Shown here piece after piece: positions 1 through 12,229 of a stretch of DNA of 64,000 nt (positions are counted from its first letter, which is position 1; every line of letters starts with the position of its first letter). Source of the stretch: Metellina segmentata (taxonomy: Eukaryota > Arthropoda > Arachnida > Araneae > Tetragnathidae); the NCBI GenBank assembly GCA_947359465.1, contig OX375879.1:92554578-92618577 (forward strand). Direction: 5' to 3'. Made by a program: the position numbers and the translations under genes. Under the pieces are notes generated by a model. That model did not search any database. It was not told the DNA's origin and saw only the letters and a list, made by a program, of their open reading frames with translations.

Positions 1-1440
1 CGAAGAATTCATCTCAAAGAGTATTACAGATTTAACAGTCATTATAGTATTTAAACATATTTTTTTTACAGATTTAACAATCATTATAGTATTGAAAGTT
101 AGCATTCAATTTACAACATTCGAAGAATTTGTCTCAAAATGTATTACAGATTCATTAGTCATTGTAGTGTTTAAAGTTAGCATTCAATTTACACCATTCT
201 AAGAATTCGTCTCAAAAAGTAATACAGATTTATCAATCATGGTAATATCTATAGCTGTTGGTATTTTTGGTCACAATTCTCATCATTTGGTCTCAAAGAA
301 TATATATTAAGTAATCGTTATAGTATTCAAAGTTGTTAGTATTATTGGTCAGAATTCACATCATTCGCATAGGTTTCAAAAAATATAGTAGATTTATCTG
401 TCATTATAATGTTTGAAGTTGTTACTATTACTCACAGCTCACATCTTTCGAAGAATAGTTTTCAAAGAATATTTATTTATTAGGGAAAATTTGAGAATTA
501 GAGAGGATTTATCAGTTACACGCATAATAAAATTTGAAGTTAGTATTATTGCTAAGAATTTACATCATTCGAAGAATTCGTTTCAAAGAATATTATAGAT
601 TTATCATCATGATAATGTTTATAACTTTTGGTATTATTGATCCCAATTTACATCATTGGAAGAATTGATCTCAAAGCGTAATATAGATTTATCAGTCATA
701 ATATATAAAGTTGTCATTGTTACTCACAATCTACATCATTCGAATAATTGGTCTCACATAATATTATTGTATTTACCAGTGATTATAATGTTTCAAACTG
801 CTAATATTACAGTTCACATTTCGAATCTTAGTCATTCCATTTGAAAAATTAGTCTGAAATAATTTTATATATTTTTCAGTTATTTTAATATATAAAGTTG
901 CTATCACTGTTGCTCGTAATTCACATCATTCGAAAAATTTATCTCAAAGAATATTGTATTTACCAGTTAGTATAAAATTTCAAACTGTTAATATTGAAAA
1001 TCACAGTTCGAATTTGAATAATTCCATTTTAAAAGTTGGTCTAAAATAATATCAAGTATTTATCATCGATTACAATATTTCCAGATGTAAGCATTGTTGT
1101 TCATAATTCAAATTTGACTTATTCCATTCAAAGAACTGGTCTCAAAAAGTATTTTAGATTTATCAGTCATGAAAATATTCAAAACTGTTTGTATTATTGT
1201 TCACAATTCACATCATTCGAAGAATTGGTCTCAAAGAATATTGCGTATTTATCATTCATGATAATATTTAAAACTGCTTGTATTATTGCTCATTAATTCA
1301 AATCTGACTTATTCTATTCGAAAAATTGAACTCAAGGGTATTATAGATTTATCAGTCAATATTACATGTGAATCTGGTCGTATTATTACACACAAATGAA
1401 ATCTGACTCATTTAATGGAAAGGTTAAATTTATTTTAAAT
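1..1440. repeat. Diverged tandem array, period about 88 bp
   Basis: Units share the cores CATCATTCGAAGAATT, GGTCTCAAAGAATATT and ATTTATCAGTCAT. For example CATCATT occurs at 563 and again at 651. The array runs off the left edge. Copies are strongly diverged, with short open frames that are not genes. Confidence 0.8.
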
Positions 1441-4076
1441 CGGTTTTTAAGAAAATCTTATAGCAGTATTTTGTGAAGATCGAAGTTAAGTTTTTTCTTT
1501 GCTACTAAAATATAAATTAATTAACTTAAAGAGATAGGGAATGTTTAAATTAGCAACTAAATCTATTGTGCGTAGAATCGAAAAATAGAAATAAGTTAAA
1601 TCAAACTGGAACACCAAACGAATTCTAAGTAAATATTTATCAATTAATATAAATAATTATTTCTTGAATAATTAAACCTGAATATATGAATCCTAATTTT
1701 AATTTCTCAGTTATACTAATTAAACATGACTTTGAGTGTGAAAAATATGGTATGTTAATAAAAACAATAAACTATGACAGAATTTCTTTGCACGTAGATC
1801 GAAATTATACCTTTATTCTTCTTTTCATCTGAACAGCAAGCGATTCTTGTAATATGGCGTCAGCTAATTGCTAAATATTATAAAAGTAAAACACGTGTGA
1901 TCCAAAGTGTGAAGTCTGTTCTCCGGTTTTTTTTTTTCAACTGCTTAAAATTGTCGGTAGATTTCAGTGTAAAAATAGTATTATTTCTGAATTTACTGTC
2001 GATCCCACTAGTGTACTTCAAATTGTTTGAAGCAAATTTAGCAGTAATGAAAGCAGTGTTGGTCGGTAAATTTTTGATAACTCGTGTACTGCTTTATCGA
2101 TTACATCTTGCTCTAAAGGTTTGGCATGATCTTTAAAAAGCTTCTTGATTATATCTAAGGCATGTCTGTGACAAAGCAGTTAATTAAACTGTGTTATGAA
2201 ATTGGTGTTTATCTAGATATTTAACTCGGTCTTCCATGATACCAGACTAGGTTTTATACTATTTTACATATTCAAGACTATAGTTACCGAAAAAATCATT
2301 CTCTTTCACTTAATATGCAATAAATGAACAAAAACATAACAACATAAACATCATTGCAAATTACCTTTTTTTATTGCCTCGTAACTCGACTAAAAGTATT
2401 ATATCCAGTTAAAACTAGCTTTAAACTCGTACCTTTCTTCGATTTCGGTACTAAGGAAAATAAATATACGTCCTATTTTAGCTGCACGTGGGTTAAATTA
2501 ATTATATTCAATAAAGTAAAGTATCTGTTGATTTCACTCGCAATTATCAATCTCATTTTGCTAATTCCACTTTCCACTCGTGATTAAAGATGTCTATTTG
2601 ATAGCATGAACAAAATCAATTGTGCTAATCAGTTGGAATTATATAGATTAGTTTTAGGGTTAGATACCAGTTTCGAAAGAAAATTTAAATGAACTGAAAC
2701 TTTACACAGAATGAATTTTCTATTGATTTTATTTTGCCTGTGTGTGCTTACCGCAGTACACTGTATTCCTTTAACAATGGACACTAAAAGTTTTTTAATG
2801 TAGATCCACGTAATTGGGTTTTATATTTAAAATTTCCAAATGTGGCAAATTTTCAATTTTCCTGTAACTTGATTTGACGTTGCGTGCTTTTCTTACCGAT
2901 TTATTCTTTTTTACGCATTTGTAGAATCTCTTTGCATTAAATGGTAATTTCTTAGAATGTTTTTCGAATCTTATTTTGCTTTTATATCAAATCTGAAACT
3001 AAAGTGTACTAACCCATACTTTTAATGACCACATACTCTAAGACAAGCACTCAAATCTCTTATGATACATTACTAAAACTTATAACACCTAAAATTAGGT
3101 ATTGTCGAAAATACCTAATTTTCAACCATGTTTAGATGACGATTAAAGTCTTTTTGGAGCAAAAAAGTTAGGTAGTTACTATTATTACTTTTTCAAATTT
3201 TTAAAAAATCAAAACTATACCTATTTTGTCAGGTCAGTAAAATACATAATATATTTTTGGTGCCATGCAGAATTACCGTAATTTGTTTAAGTGTGTCGTG
3301 AGATAAATAAGGTTGAATATTGCTACTCTAATAAAAGCACTCAATTCAAGTTACACTGCAGAAACTATAATTCTCCCACTAAAATAACACCCTCAAAGCT
3401 ATACTGTTGTCACTGTACAAATTAAATACCAATCCGGGGGTCTTACAGACCAGTATAACAACCGTTATTTCCTTAGCCAAACATACTAAACTTAATGGTT
3501 CCAGTGTTGAAAACACATTTATATGTTCCCCGAACATCCAAAAAAACTTGATTATTTCAACTCCTTTTTTCCGACAAGCCCTCGCGTGTAAAAAAGGTTC
3601 CATAAAGTAACCACCACCTCCGACTTCACTCCCTTCTAATTTATTTTTAATTCCCCGTTCGGAAATGACGGGTAAGGCTCACCCGCTGAGTGTCTCGTTT
3701 TCAGCTAAGTGCACGGTGCCACCATATAATCTGCACACACACGCGCGGAAACGCAACCTTCGAAAAGCGGCACTTGGACCCTTTCCCCGGTCCCACCCGC
3801 GTCAAGAAAACGAACCGCGAGGATGATGAATGGCCTAATGCCCATGCTCAGGGCTCCCCCACCCTGCCGTCTGGCCTGAAGTCTCGGAATCTTTCGAGGA
3901 GTTTGGCTCGATAAAAACATCCCTCTTAAAAAGTAATCGCCGGTATTACCATGACAACATCATGAGGTGTTGCCACTCTTCGAAATGGAAAAGTAAAAGT
4001 GAGTTTATTTGGTTGTTCGTTTGTGGGTTTTGCTCGGTGATATAGGCGTGAATTCGTGAGAGCTTTTCTAACAGAG
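1441..4076. other. AT-rich DNA without a recognised gene
   Basis: This stretch has homopolymer runs and short frames only. From about 3600 to 3920 it is more GC-rich, with overlapping short frames on both strands (3690-3914 and 3705-3920) that show no family similarity. I see no exon with convincing splice sites. Confidence 0.5.
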
Positions 4077-4620
4077 AGGGTTTTGAAAATAGGACCCACG
4101 AACAAAAACTGTTGAAATTCCATGAATATTTTTCTTTCGTAGATCGAAATTAGATCAGTTCCAAAAGGTCATCATGCATGTACATAATCTCCCGAAACAA
4201 TGCAGTATGTGGTTAGGACTAGCCATGCTGTTACCTTCCTTGACAGTCGTAGGAACACTCCGAATGCAGTTGATAGTTCAAAAATCCACATGAATTTGGC
4301 TACGCAGTGCATACTTATTTCACTAATGTAACATGAGAATGTAGTGGGTTATTAAAATGAAAAGGCTTTCTTAAATATGAGAGTTTTGAATATAGAACCC
4401 CAAACAAAAACAGTTAAAATTCGTTGAATATTTCTCCTTATACTCGAAATTTAAATTAGATCTATTTCATAATCTCCACATGCACACATCTTTTCTAAAA
4501 ATGTCCAAAATAAGTCTCGGCTCATCATGAATGTCCATGATAAACTGCAATGCTTGGTCAGGACTATCCATACTGTTACCTTCTGACAGTCATGGAGACA
4601 CAAAATATCTCTCTATATTA
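4077..4620. repeat. Two diverged direct copies, about 300 bp apart
   Basis: The segment beginning AGAGGGTTTTGAAAATAGGA at 4076 recurs as GAGAGTTTTGAATATAGAAC at 4380. The block with CTGTTACCTTC and GACAGTC recurs at about 4228 and 4571. The copies differ by many substitutions, which indicates an old duplication. Confidence 0.65.
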
Positions 4621-4631
4621 AAAAAAAGTTA

Positions 4632-4655
4632 CCGCCGCCGCCGCCGCCGCCGCCG
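4632..4655. repeat. (CCG)8 microsatellite
   Basis: Eight uninterrupted CCG units sit in AT-rich intergenic or intronic DNA with no coding context. Confidence 0.95.
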
Positions 4656-5029
4656 AAGAATTGAAATTTTTGTTGTTTAGCTCCATTCTTAGACGGTTTC
4701 CCGAGAAAGTACTGATCGGAAAAATATGAAATTAACATGCTTTGTTCTTCATCGTATTCCCTGGATAATTATTAAGATTTTTTTCCGATGCGGCTATTAG
4801 TTTAGGTTTTATTAAGTGTTAAAGTTGAAGAAGTGAAATTTCTTCCGCGAGTGAGCAAAACACATTCAAAATTTCAGTCGTTAGTCGTGAGTTTTTTTTT
4901 AAGAGTACCTCTCAACGTAAATTTTTGCAGCTCGTCGAGTTTTTTTTGAAATTTAAATGTGGTTCTTGATAATATTTTTTTGAAATTCGGGAAAAATCGG
5001 GACATTTTTGTTACTTTTTTTTAAAACTG

Positions 5030-5560
5030 CCGTGTCTATATCTAATTACTATTAGTTTTTAATTTTTAAAATATCGCAGTATACCTCAGAATATACTCTT
5101 TCTTACGGTACTATTATTTTTGAAATCGGTTAATAATTAAATTGGATGCGATCAAAAGTTCGTGATACAAAATTCGGAATCTTCGGATATTTTCGCTACG
5201 TTTTGTTAAAACCGTTATGTCTACAGCAAAAACCATTATTTTTTAAATTTGAGAACATCACTGAATACACTACATTACACTCTTTCTTATGGTACAATTA
5301 TTTTTCAAATTGGTTAATAAACAAAATCGATGCAATTAAAAGTAGGTCATACAATTTTCGGAACTTTCAGATCGTAACTTCCGATACAAAACTAAAATGG
5401 TCATATCTATATAGTATTACTGTTAGTTTTTAATTTTAAAAATATTGCAGTATACCTCACAATGTACTCTTTCTTACGGTACAATTATTTTTAAAATTGG
5501 TTCATAAATAAATTCGATGCAATCAAAAGTTGGTGACACAAATTTCGTATTTTTCAGTTC
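5030..5560. repeat. Tandem repeat, about 187 bp x 3
   Basis: The blocks GCAGTATACCTCA, TACTCTTTCTTACGGTAC and GATGC-ATCAAAAGT recur near 5075, 5260 (diverged) and 5450. The short open frames inside are translations of the repeat. Confidence 0.7.
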
Positions 5561-7289
5561 GCATAGCTGGTTCGGCAAACAGCAGTGGGTTGCATTTTCT
5601 ACTATCGGGTTTGCCAGATATCAAATTTATCGTAGCAACAATTGCCATAAAAACGATTTCTTTTTATTTGGCGAGGAAAAAGGCTCGCTTTTTTCCCTCT
5701 GGTCTCAAGACAGTTTACCGACAAAGTACAATGTATTGATATTAACACTGTTTACTTAAAATCTCTGAGATACAGAAGTCTTTTTTCTATTCAATCTCAT
5801 CATATTTGAATAAAAAGTTCAAAACAACAAATATGTGTAAACATTCATCAGGTTGATGTTTAAAGAAATATTACAAAAAAAAAGAGGTTTTAAATTGATA
5901 TTTCTATTTTGAATTTTTTTTAATTCAAAATTAGGCTTGTATTTAACCTTTGCAGTCATGTTAAGTTGTTAAGTTTTCGCGTGATATGGTTGTACTCTTT
6001 ATGGGGAGATATATCACATATTTCATAGACCTATCTCAACCTATATCAATAGCTTTTATACTTCATCTTTGATTATAGTTTTGTCGTTATTCTTTTATAT
6101 TACTCTTGTTATTTTGCTCTTTAAAGCTTCTTAGAAAACTGAAAGTTCCGTGTCATTCCAAACTTATGAGCATTTCAAACATCAGAAGTTGTTTAATAAT
6201 TAATCATCGACGTAAATTCGTTGAGTATAGAATCGACTCTTTATATATTTGTGCTATTATTTAAACTATTTTACGACGTACAATTTTATTTCGAACTTAA
6301 GACCTAAAATTTAAATATTTGACCTAACAATAATGTAAATATTTTGAGTTACATACATTTTAATCTGTTTCTTAAGTCATTCATTACGCCAAATATGGTT
6401 TGTTTTGAACTCGAAACTAAGAAAAAGTCTGAAAACAAGAGCAGATTCAATAGCTTACACCGATTTTTAAAAATTCGAAAAGTTTCTTTAAAAAAGTAGG
6501 GAAGTTATTTTACTCAATAACTTAACCACTGTCTCTAAATCGGCTATTTTCAACTTTTTTCAATCATGACACGCATAATCTTATCACTAAAATTCTGCGG
6601 CTCATCAAAAAGATATCAAAATATCTTCATATCTTTTATGCCGAGCTTACAAAAAATATATCTGATTTGATAGATTTCAAAAGAAAAAATTACCAATTAA
6701 TCTCCAAAGGTCATTCTGAAAATTATTTTTAAGCAATTTAATTATGTATGATATTTTGTAATAAAAATAATACTCAAAATTAATTATATGGGTATCACTC
6801 GAAATTTGTAAACAAAATCAATACCCCAAACGGTTGAAATAAAATCAATGCTACACAATTTCAAACGTTCTCACCGTTTGTAGAACACGGCAGTTTCATT
6901 CTGATGTTACACTGTTCGAAAATAGCTGTTCTAATTAATATTTGAATATTTCAACAATAGAAAATGCTTCTTTCAAAACGTGAAAACGTTCTCATTCGTT
7001 CATCTAACTGCTGTCGGGTCTACGCGCTAGATATTTAAAAGTAAATTTTAGAAACAAACTGAAATTCGGTGTCAAATTTCTAAATTCTACAATCGAATCT
7101 GCAATGTGCAGTGTGTGTAAGCGTTGTTTGTGGCACACTTAATTTAATACTTCAGTTGTCGAAACGGCACGTCTAAGGCGAAGCGAATAAACTCAGGGTC
7201 CACGAATAAACTCCGACATTTCCTATATTTCAAGAGCCGACACAGAGCTCTAAGTTTTCTAAGAAGAAATTCCTTATCCTCTTCTTACC
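5561..7289. other. AT-rich stretch with no recognised feature
   Basis: Only short frames and homopolymer runs are seen. No splice-bounded coding segment, RNA gene or transposon end was recognised. Confidence 0.5.
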
Positions 7290-7331
7290 TCTCTCTTTAC
7301 TCTTCTTCTTTTTTCTCCTCTTCCTTTGCAG

Positions 7332-7377
7332 GGGGAAGATAACCGAAGAGCCACCAGATCCTCCAGGGGACCTCTAG
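7332..7377 (+). CDS. Myt1: Candidate N-terminal coding exon of the MYT1-family gene
   Basis: A strong polypyrimidine tract and CAG at 7329-7331 precede 46 bases that end in CTAG followed by GTAAGC. Read in phase 0 they give GEDNRRATRSSRGPL plus one base. From family knowledge, vertebrate MYT1 and MYT1L begin with a short acidic/basic stretch of the form ED-K-R-x-x-T-R-S just before finger 1, and this exon matches that pattern (ED.R..TRS). The other two frames contain stops. The exon has no ATG, so the start would lie in an earlier exon. The match is short, so chance remains possible. Transcript evidence would settle it. Confidence 0.5.
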
Positions 7378-7391
7378 GTAAGCGTCAACCG

Positions 7392-7405
7392 GTTGCCATG
7401 GCAAC
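7392..7405. promoter_or_regulatory. RFX-type X-box palindrome GTTGCCATGGCAAC
   Basis: This perfect 14-base palindrome equals the optimal RFX-family X-box (GTTRCC-AT-GGYAAC class). It lies 15 bases after the donor of the candidate exon at 7332-7377. RFX factors act in ciliated sensory neurons and neuroendocrine cells, which fits a neural gene, but binding is not shown by sequence alone. Confidence 0.5.
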
Positions 7406-7754
7406 GGACCACTCCCGTGGTTCTTAAGGGTTTGCCTCTTTTTTTCCTGCCCTTCTTCGGGTCCATTAATCATTGTCTGGGCGCGCTTATTCCCAGGCTG
7501 GCCGCAAAACATCGCGTTTTAAGGTTTTGCCCGCAATCCCTCCGCGGGATCCGATTCCGCGGCCCGCGTCTCCTCACTGCTTATTTGCGACCCAAAAGAA
7601 ACGCGTCTCTTTCTTTTCCTCCGCTAACTTCGACTGCGTTTGCTGGCAGGAATTACGTAAGTCACTGCTTGACCACGTATGGTGGTGGAGGTTTTGAATT
7701 GCACAACGCTCTGCAACTGAAGGCAAAGAGCTTCCGTGCTGGCAAGTTTGTGCA

Positions 7755-8428
7755 GTTACTTATCTCACTCGGTATATAGATGAAGAACTCGCACCAAGTC
7801 AATTAACCCGTGTGACTTTGATACCCTCCAAAACCAAATCTGGGTGGCAAATAAGCTTGTTTTTTCTTGAACTGCGTTTTCTGGTATGGAAAAAGTTACT
7901 TATCTCACTCGGTATATAGATGAAGAACTCGCATCAAGTCAATTAACCCGTGTGACTTTGATACCCTCCAAAACCAAATCTGGGTGGCAAATAAGCTTGT
8001 TTTTTCTTGTACTGCGTTTTCTGGTATGGAAAAAGTTACTTATCTCACTCGGTATATAGATGAAGAACTCGCACCAAGTCAATTAACCCGTGTGACTTTG
8101 ATACCCTCCAAAACCAAATCTGGATGGCAAATAAGCTTGTTTTTTCTTGTACTGCGTTTTCTGGTATGGAAAAAGCAAGCATGATGTCTAGTGTGTGCAG
8201 TTACTTATCTCACTCGGCATAAATGAAAAACTTGCACCAAGTCAATTAACCCGTGACTTAAGACCCGCAAAAACCAACTCTATATGGCGAATAAGCATGT
8301 TTTTTCTTGTACTGCGTTTTCTGGCACGGAAAAGCAAGCATTCTGGCTAGTTTATAAATGAAAAACACACCAAGTCAATTAACCTGTGGGACTTCAGGCC
8401 AGAAAAAACAAGCTCTGGGTGTCGAATA
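7755..8428. repeat. 140-bp tandem repeat, three close copies plus diverged ones
   Basis: GTTACTTATCTCACTCGG starts at 7755, 7895 and 8035, exactly 140 bases apart. A fourth, shorter and more diverged copy starts at 8200, and a partial one follows to about 8428. Diverged relatives continue at 9255-9400 and 9560-9850. The 66-codon frame at 7984-8184 spans repeat units and is not a gene. Confidence 0.92.
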
Positions 8429-8436
8429 AGCTTTTT

Positions 8437-9254
8437 GGATGAGCTACACTCTACGTTTATGAGCGATGGCACGGCCTTGGCGATTTTTTGACGAACTTCT
8501 AAAATTGCCAAGGAAATAATTATTTCCTAACTCTTTTTCTGTCACAAATTTTTTTCTTTTTACGACACACTTTTTTAAAATATTTCAGAACGTTTTAAAA
8601 AGTATATTTTTTAAAAACTTTCACAAAAAGTAGTAAGTTTAAGCACATATCAAAACACATTTGTGAACCAGCAGAGAAACTAAGCTACGAATTTTGGGTA
8701 AGAATACCCTGAAACTTATCAATTACACTAAATATAGTGGGTATGTTGAAAAAGAAAAAGATTTACAAAAGAAAAAAAAGCAAGAAATAATACAACCTGA
8801 TAAAGTCAGAATTCTTTCGTAAAAAAAATAATGAAAACGAAAATGGTCAAAAAAGCAAAACTCTTAATTCTTGCGTAAAAATAAAAATAAAAATAATAAA
8901 ATAAAATTCCACAATTGTCAAAATAAAAATAAATGGACCAATGGTATAACAGAAAACGATTTAAAAGGACCAATGCAATCAAAGGACATTTTAAAAACGA
9001 AATAACCAATGGGAGGAAAGAAAAAATTTCAAACGAATCGATGAAATCAAACGATTTTAACGGATTTTCGAAGAACTTTCTAGAATATTAAAAATTAAAA
9101 TTGAAAGTTTCCGATTGCCGAGGTTCCCATGAAAACCACAACATACGTAACGAAAGATGGAGTGCCTTAATTTATTGTAACTCGCTACTAGAAGTGCGCC
9201 AAAAAAATCGCCAAGCCATTGCCATCACTCATAAACGTAGAGTGTAGTTGCACC
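8437..9254. mobile_element. 818-bp inverted-repeat element inserted in the 140-bp repeat
   Basis: The ends form imperfect inverted repeats of about 60 bp: CTACACTCTACGTTTATGAG at 8444 is mirrored by CTCATAAACGTAGAGTGTAG ending at 9246. The 8-base sequence AGCTTTTT flanks both sides (8429-8436 and 9255-9262). Removing the element restores the repeat unit AATAAGCTTTTTTTTCTTG. The 8-bp duplication suits hAT- or P-type elements. No transposase is visible, so it is non-autonomous. Confidence 0.8.
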
Positions 9255-9860
9255 AGCTTTTTTTTCTTGTACTGCGTTTTCTGGTAAGGAAAAAGCAAGC
9301 GGTGCTGGCTAGTTTCTGCAGTTGCGTATCTCATTCGGCATGAGTGAAAAAACTTGCACCGTCAATTAACCTTTGACTCGAGGAACGCAAAAACCAGCTC
9401 TGCGTTTTATGGTAGTACTGCGTTTTATGGTACGAATTACGCTGGTTAGTACTTGACCATAAATGGCGGTGGTCTTCTGTATTTTAAGATGCCGCATATG
9501 AAGATGCATCAAGCATGCTGATACGTTTGTTTTGTTGTTTCTCGCCTCACTTGCCATGAATAAAAAAATGTTGCACCAAGTCTACACGCCCGTGAGTCCA
9601 CATGCCCTCAAAAACTATCTCAAGATAGTGAATAAACTAGTTGTACTTGTACTGCAAATTCTGACACAAATTTACGTAAGCTAGTGCTTGACCATACATG
9701 GTGATGGCGTTTTAGAAATGCAGGAAGCTGCAACTGAAGGTGAAGCAAGCGTGCTGATAAGTTTGTGCTGTTACTTAGCTCACTCGGCATGAACAAAAAA
9801 TGCACAGTCTATTATTCCGTGAAACTTGATGCTCTCAATAACCATCTCAAGATGATGAAT
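9255..9860. repeat. Diverged copies of the 140-bp repeat
   Basis: The cores TTTTTTCTTGTACTGCGTTTTCTGGTA, TTGCACC and CAATTAACC recur at wider spacing and with many changes. Minus-strand frames at 9366 and 9620 cross repeat units and are not genes. Confidence 0.65.
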
Positions 9861-10299
9861 AATATTTTCTTGTACTCGCACGAATCACGTAAGATAGAGG
9901 AATAGAGCAAGAACGAAAGCAGCTGTTGACTTCTCTGCATGACTTCCAACCAGTTTTGAACTTTCTGATCAGTAGACTCTTTGTATCCTTTAACCAATAG
10001 TTGTGGTTATTTAGTCCTTCTGGGGGAAAAACAACATTACATTATTCTGAAATCTAAAGGCTCAAAGATGGAAGACATTCAATATTCTTTTGACTCTTTA
10101 GCAGTAAAAATATGTCCTGCCTAGATAGGAGAAAGCGTTTTTATTTTTAGTATGGGTTTCGAAGTTGATTCCCAAGCAAATAAATTACTAAATACCAAAA
10201 TCACAAATCTAGATAAATTTGGTGGTAACATTATACAGTACGATCGCAAAATCGCTCAATTTAACATGTACGGGGTAATATTGGGTATGGTATAGTCCG

Positions 10300-11050
10300 A
10301 TTTCCTCGAGGTGTTAGTTGGGCGTCACGTGGCTTTGGAAGACTCTATTCTTTAAATAAGGTGAACGTAAACAAAGCGCTTGCACAACAGTTGTCTTAGC
10401 ACGGTTTCCGGTTCTTAATATATTGATCGTTGCCGTACGAGATAACAGTTATAATGAGTTGGCAGCTATGAAACCATAGTGATCTTCATACAAGCTTTTC
10501 GCATGACAACACTCCTCTTAACGACCTTTCACACCTATTCGAAAATCGACTGACCCAAGGCCAACTGCCTTCTCGTTTGGAGCCGCACTATTCGTAATGT
10601 ACTGAAAATTTGGTATTGTACCATATGGTACTTGCCGACCCTTTTCCCTAACACGTGGACGCTGGAATGTTTCGGAATGCGAAAACAACTTTAGTCTTTG
10701 CACGTGCGGCTCCTCGACGGCCCATTTGATCCATTCACAGCTGGAGTTTCCGTCGGTTCCCCAATCTCGTATCTGGGATCAAGTTTTTGCGGTGGGGGAC
10801 TCAAGTCGGCATGACAGACGGTTTTCGCAGCTGTGTGGGGGGTGTTTCTGTTCGGGAGAGAACATAAACATCTCTAGAGGGCTCGGAATTCACCCGTCTC
10901 TCGTTGTCAGCGGCGGTTCTGCGAAGCGAACGTGGATTTTGAGAGGATTCGGACTCGAGCTTCGACGAGGGACAGACGTCTCTGTTTTGCCAATTTTGTT
11001 ACTTTGGCTTCAGGCAGGTTTCGGTTGTCGATGGCTGTGCCCATAATTAT
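10300..11050. promoter_or_regulatory. Promoter-like GC-richer patch, possible untranslated exon or alternative start
   Basis: This block has mixed, non-repetitive composition with many CpGs (for example GCGGCGGTTCTGCGAAGCG near 10910). It carries CACGTG E-boxes at 10326 and 10701 and an open frame of 106 codons (10726-11046) without recognisable similarity. It abruptly returns to AT-rich DNA at 11045. It could be an alternative first exon of the MYT1 gene or an enhancer. The frame is probably incidental. Confidence 0.3.
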
Positions 11051-11519
11051 CTTGTAAATATTTATGTAAATAAATAGTTTAATTTTACCAGCTGTCCGTC
11101 AAATTCTTACATGACGGTACAGTATGTAATAGTATAGAAATCACATTGTTTATATAGAATATGACAATGTTAAATCGCATTGGATTTGGTTTCTCCCCCG
11201 TAAGTACACACATATAAGTACATAAAGTAGTTAAGCCTATAAGTTTTCATAAAATCATTATTTTCAATTTGTATTCAGTCTATCCATTTTCCAGTTTCTT
11301 TAGTTTTAAATCATAAATTGTTAACATATATTGTCATTACATAACTCTATGATCATTGCAATATATTTTTATGGGTGCAAAGTAAACGAAAATAGAAAAT
11401 AGTTTTTAGTTTATCCTTTTTCAACCTTGCGTTTAGACCTTAAAAATGCTTTAACGAAAGCTTGGTATTTCTCATTAAAACTGTACTAATGCAACGTAAA
11501 ATTTTACTAATAGAATGTA

Positions 11520-11806
11520 GTACATCAATGTAATACAATGTTGTATATAGATGTAACACAATATTGTATATCGATTTAATACAATTTTGTATATAGATGT
11601 AATACAATACTAATACAATATTGTATATCGATGTAATACAATACAAATACAATATTGTATATCGATGTAATACAATATCGTATATCGATGTAATACAATA
11701 TCGTATATCGATGTAATACAATAAATACAATATTGTACATCGATGTAATACAATATTGTATATCGACGTAATACAATATTGTATATCGACGTAATATTAC
11801 ACATAT
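11520..11806. repeat. 23-bp minisatellite of near-palindromic units
   Basis: Units such as TATATCGATGTAATACAATAT are repeated about a dozen times. Each contains the self-complementary segments TACAATATTGTA and ATCGAT. Three overlapping minus-strand frames (11440-11810) are simple translations of the array. Confidence 0.9.
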
Positions 11807-11868
11807 ACAAAACTATGCTTTCATGTAATTCTGTACTAATATCATGAACTACTTTCGATGAATTTTAA

Positions 11869-11965
11869 CCTTCCAAGTGGTTTTGACAAAATATCTCGTC
11901 CATCAAAATCTGACCAGTTTTACAATGACGAGATACCTCGTCGAGATAAAACTGCGCTATTACTA
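11869..11965. mobile_element. Truncated piggyBac-type MITE (palindrome family)
   Basis: The copy begins after TTAA with CCTTCCAAGTGGTTTTGAC and carries diverged ATATCTCGTC and GACGAGATACCTCGTC cores. It fades into unique DNA, so only one end is clear. Confidence 0.6.
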
Positions 11966-12229
11966 AAAGCAGAACAAAATTCATTCAAATTGCCCCTTAC
12001 CCAGAACTGGTAAGGTTTGGAACCGGTTTTTGTATTACAGGCTGGCCACTACCGGGCAGTTTTCGACACGAAGACAAACAACCAGGAGGGTTATGATTCA
12101 ATTACAAACTACGACAAGATTAATGAAACAAAAGCAAAATAAAATTTCCAAATTGAAAATCTTTTCAATTATTTCCACAGAAAATGGTCCTTTTAAAGGT
12201 TTTTATAATTCTGCAATTATTTGAGAATT

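Larger units (their letters stand above)
7290..7740. promoter_or_regulatory. GC-rich patch around the candidate N-terminal exon
   Basis: In a strongly AT-rich neighbourhood this stretch is rich in G, C and CpG (for example CGCGGGATCCG near 7542 and GCGGCCCGCG near 7559). It starts with a long pyrimidine tract, includes the candidate exon at 7332-7377 and the RFX-type palindrome, and ends at the 140-bp tandem repeats. It may be a regulatory island of the 5' end of the gene. No TATA box or clear start site was identified. Confidence 0.35.

Noticed and set aside
7393..7779. 128-codon frame in the GC-rich patch
   Set aside because: No similarity, it overlaps the start of the 140-bp repeats, and alternative frames are equally open.
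10726..11046. 106-codon frame in the promoter-like block
   Set aside because: No domain, no family similarity and no splice sites that would join it to the MYT1 frame.
11440..11810. Overlapping minus-strand frames rich in Tyr-Ile-Leu
   Set aside because: Translations of the 23-bp minisatellite in three phases.
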